Of a stretch of 64,000 bases of DNA, positions 58,966 to 64,000 are shown piece by piece. The notes under the pieces were generated by a model. It was not told the DNA's origin. It saw only the letters and a program-made list of their open reading frames with translations, and did not search any database. The stretch is taken from contig NC_084924.1 in assembly GCF_958298935.1 (NCBI RefSeq), forward strand, positions 20,743,819-20,807,818, in the 5' to 3' direction. This stretch comes from Phragmites australis. Taxonomy: Eukaryota; Streptophyta; Magnoliopsida; Poales; Poaceae. Within the stretch, counting starts at the first letter, position 1; each line of letters starts with the position of its first letter. Both the position numbers and the translations under genes were made by a program.

Positions 58966-61440
58966 TCACATTTGATTGCCGTCATGACACCATCTACATA
59001 GCAGGGTGCATTTTTTGGACAGTTCTTGTATGTGTTCGCACTTTCTGCATCGCTTCACTCTTGGACCTGCTGCAGATTCATCCATATCATTCCAAATCTG
59101 TCGAGTTTGTCAACATCCTGGTGTGTACTTCATCTTCTCTTTGTCTACCACGTACATTTGCGTGGGACCTGGATCACTTGTAAACATAACAACAATGTTG
59201 TAGCCATAAAGCTCATGATTCCATGTCTTCAGTATTTGATCCTTCATAAAATAGCATGAAACATATTATCGGGGCAGCATGTTGGACTCCCCACGTGAAA
59301 CTATGATGTGTGTACATGGTCTGTGTACCAATTGTGGCTTCTAGTACGTACAGATGCATGTTCCATTCCTAAGCACGCACTCTTGCACATGACACTCACA
59401 CCTACCACCCTTACAACCCTTATCCCAGCACAAGACATTGAACATGTGCTCTTCAGTTCCCTCCTAATTTGTGTGGTGCATATGTGCCTTCTTTGTGGCA
59501 TCTCTATGTATTCGCATAGCATCAATCGATACAACATATGGTTATCTGCTATTACCTTTGAAGTAGCTGCTTAGCGATCAATGAAATATCTGCAAGTTCC
59601 ATGCAGAATGCCTTCAACAATTCCAACAAGTGGGAGGGACCTCACACCTTGTATAACCTAGTTGTAGATCTCAGCAAAAATTTATTATCATTATCCCATA
59701 CCTTGCCCTTCTAGTGTTGTACATCAATTCTCATTTCTCTCTTCGCTCATTTTGTATCCACTGCAAAATGTTCCTAATAGCTAACCCTAACCTCCTTACT
59801 ATCTAGGGAGTATTTGTTGGGATGAGTCCAAGAGCAACCATCTCATCTCCGGTGTCTACTACATCAGTTGTCTGCTTCGTGGTTAGTTCTCCTAGTTTTG
59901 CCCATAGTGTATTGAACTTTCTTTACTAGTTTTGGTTGCACAATATCTTGAAAAAATTCATCAAGTCCTTATTTTTGAATTGTCTGTAAAAGTTTGCACA
60001 CATTTGCCTCATGCACCACCCGATCATCAAGTCATGCCACTTTGTTCTTACACACCATGGAACATTGTTGTATTGCATATCTAGCAAAGCCTGCAACAAC
60101 CCTGCATGTCTATCATGAATCAAACATACATCAGGCTAGTTTAGAACAATAGCATGCTTGACCCGCTCAAGCGACCAATACCAGCTGTCAACATTCTCGC
60201 TCTCCGCGAAGGCAAAACCCAGTGGTATAACTTGGTTGTTTTCATCTATCCCAATTGCAGACAGTATATGTCCTTTATACTTCCTAGTGAGGAACATCCC
60301 GTCAAAGGAAATGATGGGTTGACAGTGCCTAAATGCCTTGATGGTTGCCGCAAATGAAAAAAAACACACTTCAATACTCGCTTTTGAGGCTTCCAACTCG
60401 AGGGGTAATGCTTGATGTCAAAGTAACTTCCAAGGTTTCTTGCACATATTGTGGCTAGTTGGCATGATAAGTTGTCATATGAATCTTTTTATGTCTCAAA
60501 CCTCATCTCAATAGCCTTCTGTTTCACCCTATATGCATTAGCATAGTTTACTGTGTACTGCAACCTTTCCTCAATAGTATGGACTATTGAACGTAACTCA
60601 TACTTTAGGTTGTACACAATCTCTCCGTACATAACTTTGACAAAAAAATAGATGATAGGTTCTGGTGGGAGAACTCTATTTCCTCAATGTGATAGTTATG
60701 CTCCCTAACTATTGAGCACTCTAAGTGGTCAACCCACTTCCCCATGAATGCGTGCACCCACAATGGACAATCAGACACCAAACACTTGACGTCACACTCC
60801 CTTTTACTTGACTTCACAACCTTGAACTGCCTCCAAATAGACAATGACCAAAATTTCACTACATCAATAACAACCTCCTTAGTAAGGTATATAGCACCCT
60901 GAGGCACCTCGTTCTATTGATATTCCCATGGTGTTCGATGACCCTCACTGACCACTAGCTTTGAAAATTCCAGATTTCTCCACTCTGCAGGAACATGAAT
61001 ATTTTCCTCCTCGTCGGATGAATCCTCATCAGCAATGGTTTTCTCGAGCTCCTAATTCTCCCTCTCCATCTCTTCAATTATTCTAGAGATGTGCTCCCTC
61101 TCATCAGCTACACCCCTTGGTTGCATCTCTTGCACATCCCCAACGTCTTGCTCGTCCCCCATAGTTGTCGGGTGTGCTTCATTCACCGCTGCCTTAATTA
61201 TTCCTGCTACTACTTCCCCAACATTTTTCACTATTGGATCCTTCTGTTATGCCTTAGCTAGCAGCACCCCTCGTTGCATCTCTTGCACATCCCCAACGTC
61301 CTGCTCGACCCCCACAATAGTTGGGTCTGTTTCATCCACCATTGTCTGGCTTGTTCCTGCTATTGCTTCCCCAACATTTATCTTTGTTGGATCCTTCTGA
61401 TATGCCTCAGCTAGAAGCACAAGAGGGAGATCACGTTCAC
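58966..61440 (-). pseudogene. MULE transposase (mudrA-type), broken
   Basis: On the minus strand the order is: two 51-codon repeats (61084-61440, core EQDVGDVQEMQRGV), an acidic stretch (ADEDSSDEEENIHVPAEW), the plant MuDR DNA-binding-type domain (60605-60907, FKVVKSSKRECDVKCLVSDC), the MULE transposase core (60136-60396, SFDGMFLTRKYKGHILSAIG; the next block IHDRHAGLLQALLDM at 60100 and WCMRQMCANFYRQF), a SWIM zinc finger at 59308-59358 (CIC...KPQLVHRPCTH) and a C-terminal zinc knuckle (CRKCEHIQELSKKC) before TGA at 58966. The first two acidic catalytic positions (Asp of FDG, Asp of HDR) are visible. In-frame stops occur at MEREN, after WEYQ and inside the SWIM finger, and there are frameshifts, so it is inactive. 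The length is close to full mudrA-type proteins. Confidence 0.85.
61084..61440 (-). repeat. In-frame 153-bp tandem duplication in the transposase N-terminus
   Basis: The block TTGCATCTCTTGCACATCCC occurs at 61121 and 61274, and GGATCCTTCT at 61236 and 61389; both are 153 bp apart. Since 153 is 51 codons, the duplication keeps the frame. Confidence 0.85.
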
Positions 61441-62239
61441 ATGCTATATCTACTTACTACCTCCAAGTAGATGTCACATTAATCAGGACAAGCTCCTCAA
61501 AGTACCCCTAAGTAGCACTACTTAGCACAACTCTCAATTAAGCTCATGTTGCTGGGGATCTAGTTGAAAAGGGTGCATCAGCCACTTGCACATACCCACT
61601 ATGGTCCTCTCATTGGCTCTACTAAGTCCCTTGACGACATGCTGAAATCCAAAGAGATCTACACAGCTAGGACCATAACCAATATGATTCACCATAATAT
61701 ATATGAAGATATAGCTTATCAAACATCTGTGGAAACATCCAAAAATATGTCCAAAGTTAATACCGGAAAACTATACTTCTTATTATCGAAACTCTGACAA
61801 AATTATTGAAACCAATGATCACCTAACAATATATTTAGTTTGCTACAATAAATGTTGCTCCTAAGCAAACTAGCCTATTTAAACTAATTAAAACTCCGAC
61901 TACTTGATAAAGTTTCTAATTATCTATAATTATTACCTACATCACTATTTTGTAAAATCTAGATAATCGAAATTATCATACTCTAAATAAAACTATATAT
62001 CTAATGGCTATCCTACCATGTTGAAATATATCTTTATAATATACTATAAAAGACAAAAAAACCTCATTTTATAATCACCTTGCTAAACCCTAGGTCTCCT
62101 ATAATATAACCACTATTATGTCACTAAACCCTGGATCTAGTCTAGAAAAATTACCAAAAATTGAGATCCAAAATTTGCAGATCAAAAATAATATAGCTTC
62201 ACTGCGCTGCCTTCCTATGGCCACTTTCTATGGATTTAA
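61441..62239. other. MULE 5' region between transposase and right end
   Basis: AT-rich. No coding block was recognised. It should contain the transposase promoter and 5' UTR (minus strand). Confidence 0.45.
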
Positions 62240-62557
62240 TGCCTATTTTGGTTGATTTTTAGCCCGGGGGGGGGGGGGGAGGGAGGGAGGGGCTACCCAC
62301 CCTCTGAGTGGGCGAGTAGGGGCGGTACAGGCTCTACGCTGGGGGAGTGGGGCTTACCTACCATATGAGAGGGCGGTAAGGCCTAACCATGCCGTGACAG
62401 AGTGGTAAGAGGTACCACTGCCACCGCAGCATGATAAGCGCCCTTTGAAAGGACTGCAGCCCTTTCAGAGGGCGGTAGACGCCCATTTGTGCAATATTCC
62501 CATCAGGGGTCTATTTATTTAAATATTAATGTTAGAAAATGTAAAAATAAAAAAGTC
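62240..62557 (-). repeat. Right terminal inverted repeat of the MULE
   Basis: Inverted, it begins GACTTTTTTATTTTTACATT and follows the left repeat through the TTAATATTTAAATAAATAGA block, the CCGCCCTCTGAAAGGGCTG block and an inner GGGCTAAAAATC. It is longer than the left copy because of extra GC-rich units and a long G run at about 62266-62279. Confidence 0.85.
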
Positions 62558-62566
62558 TTTGGTAGA

Positions 62567-64000
62567 CTACACTTGTTGTGGGCCCAAGCTAACTAGCCAT
62601 TTTGGACAGTTCACTTGGGCTAGGAGGGCACTTGCCCATGACCCACGAAAAAGATTAAATTTTTTCGTTTCCGTGGGTGCACCAAAACCCCTCCTTTTTT
62701 TTGCCCACCCAACTTGGCCCAGAGGGGTGCCTATCAAACAAGGTGAGTTGCACCTAGGGTTTGAAAATTCGTTGAAAACCATCGAATATCGCAAATATCT
62801 GCCATTTCGGTCTGCATCGCATTTAGAAATCGACCTGTTTTCAAATTTGAATTAAAAAATTCAAAATAAAAAATGAAAAATCATAAAAAATTCTAAAAAT
62901 ACTAGAGAAAATTCAAAAACCTTATGTGAAAAAAAATTTCATCAAGAGAAAGTTAAAAAAGAAAAATGCAGAAATAGGCCATATGAACAGGATGATTTGG
63001 TGCATCACATTAAGGAAAATCTTAACATGCAAACAAAATTTTTTTTTGGTGTAGTCAGTATCTTGAGAGGATCTTTAAAATTGCTATCACTTCATTTAGG
63101 GTTTTATTAATTTCTCCATGGTTTTTACAAAGTTCACCAGCATAAAGTGAACATGTTAAGAAACGACACTATAATTAACTTTTTCATGTCTACCATTATT
63201 TTTGTTACATAAATCATAGTATGAGTAAACTAATAAAAGTGGTTTCACTAATTTTGGAGGTGTGATGGATTAGTTACGAATTAATCTAGTTGCAACTCAT
63301 TTACACAATTATCCATGATACAATAACTATTCCTTGAGTTCATGTATTTTTAAAAGACATAGGATCATGTATGAAGACTAAAAAAATTGGTTTCATCATT
63401 TTTAGATTATAATAGAATTAACTATGCATGTACCTAGGTTTAGAAAAATACATTTTCTCACAAATAATATTTAACTTTTTTACGAGTACAAATACTTTTA
63501 TCATGTAGATTATGTTACAAGGAAACCAAAAAAATTTGTTTCACTTGATTTGAAGCTAAGATGAAATAGCTATTGATTTTACAAGGTTGAGCCATTTTTT
63601 GGGATTTTTTCTTGAACCTCAATGCAATTCGGGAAATTCGCTCGGTAAATCGGTAAAACCGAAAGGTTTTTGATAAATCCATTCAAAATGCGTTCAATAC
63701 GGAAAATGTGGTAATGTGGTTGGTTTTCGGTCAAAATCAAGTAGTTATCAAATGTCGATTCGGTCAATTTTTTCTCCGATTTACAAATTTGAGAGTGAAT
63801 TTTGAGTGAACTCATCAAATTTTGAGCAATTTTCGTGACATTCGCGAATTTTGGAAATTTGCTGGGGTCCGGTTTTTGAATGTCAAACAAATTGGTGAAC
63901 CGTGGTTGCACCGTGTTCACCTACCTTTTTAGTGATATTGCAGTGTTTTCTAAAGGTGGCATGGTTCTAGATTCTTGGAGAAACATTTCAGAATCAGTTT
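62567..64000. other. AT-rich flank without recognisable features
   Basis: After the MULE target duplication the sequence is AT-rich with many homopolymer runs. The frames at 62529-62855 and 63579-63920 show no domain. Nothing else was seen. Confidence 0.5.

Larger units (their letters stand above)
45891..62557 (-). mobile_element. Mutator-like element (MULE) with transposase and PMD gene, split by a CRM-like insertion
   Basis: The ends are long inverted repeats: about 45891-46160 and, inverted, about 62240-62557. They share ACATTTTCTA, a TTAATATTTAAATAAATAGA block, and GC-rich ACCGCCCTCT-type blocks in the same order. The flanks TTTGGTAGA at 45882-45890 and 62558-62566 are identical (10 bases if the next C is counted), the target size expected for MULEs. 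Inside, all recognised genes are on the minus strand: transposase (58966-61440), PMD gene (56429-58830) and an unknown gene (46434-47292). The CRM-like element at 48276-56045 inserted later; without it and one TSD copy the MULE would be about 8.9 kb. Confidence 0.9.

Overview
The window is nuclear DNA of a grass (Poaceae); the species cannot be fixed from the sequence. The reasons are one intron-less gene with the very GC-rich 5' end typical of grass genes, one R2R3-MYB gene of the GAMYB type with plant introns, and a dense nest of plant transposable elements (Ty3/gypsy of several lineages, CACTA, Mutator-like, Stowaway MITE). No prokaryotic features, rRNA, intact tRNA or CRISPR array were seen. 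Only about 3.6 kb of the 64 kb belongs to recognisable host genes.

Layout. 1-10.7 kb: a broken LTR end (1-459), three families of tandem or interspersed repeats (1.1-4.9 kb), a minus-strand promoter/ORF-like patch (4.9-5.8 kb), a decayed minus-strand ORF of the Transposase_28 ('putative gypsy type transposon') family (9.6-6.9 kb), then a PPT and a 612-bp LTR (10133-10744). The ORF sits antisense upstream of a plus-strand PPT/LTR, which resembles the 3' end of a Tat-lineage Ty3 element. 10.8-13.9 kb: a lone 3.16-kb LTR of TGTAACACCC...GGGTGTGACA type. 13.9-23.5 kb: old antisense-ORF-like sequence split by a minus-strand CRM-like chromovirus (15558-22763). 24.3-26.0 kb: a non-autonomous CACTA element with a perfect 3-bp TSD.

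28.5-29.7 kb: a complete single-exon gene for a plastid-targeted site-2-type zinc metalloprotease (ARASP/RseP-like). 32.75-41.96 kb: a Tekay/Del-like chromovirus with two 2.06-kb LTRs and a perfect 5-bp TSD. It lies 475 bp beyond the stop codon of a three-exon GAMYB-like gene (42440-44846, minus strand). That gene carries a miR159-like target site in its coding sequence, a strong inverted repeat in intron 2 and a Stowaway MITE about 230 bp upstream of its ATG.

45.9-62.56 kb: the most notable structure, a Mutator-like element (MULE) bounded by roughly 0.3-kb inverted repeats and an exact 9-10 bp target duplication. It carries on the minus strand a mudrA-type transposase (DNA-binding, MULE and SWIM regions, zinc knuckle), a multi-exon plant mobile domain (PMD) gene and a possible third gene of unknown family. 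It was later split by a plus-strand CRM-like element (48276-56045) related to the copy at 15.6-22.8 kb. The order of events is MULE insertion, then CRM insertion, then decay of both. The final 1.4 kb is AT-rich and empty.
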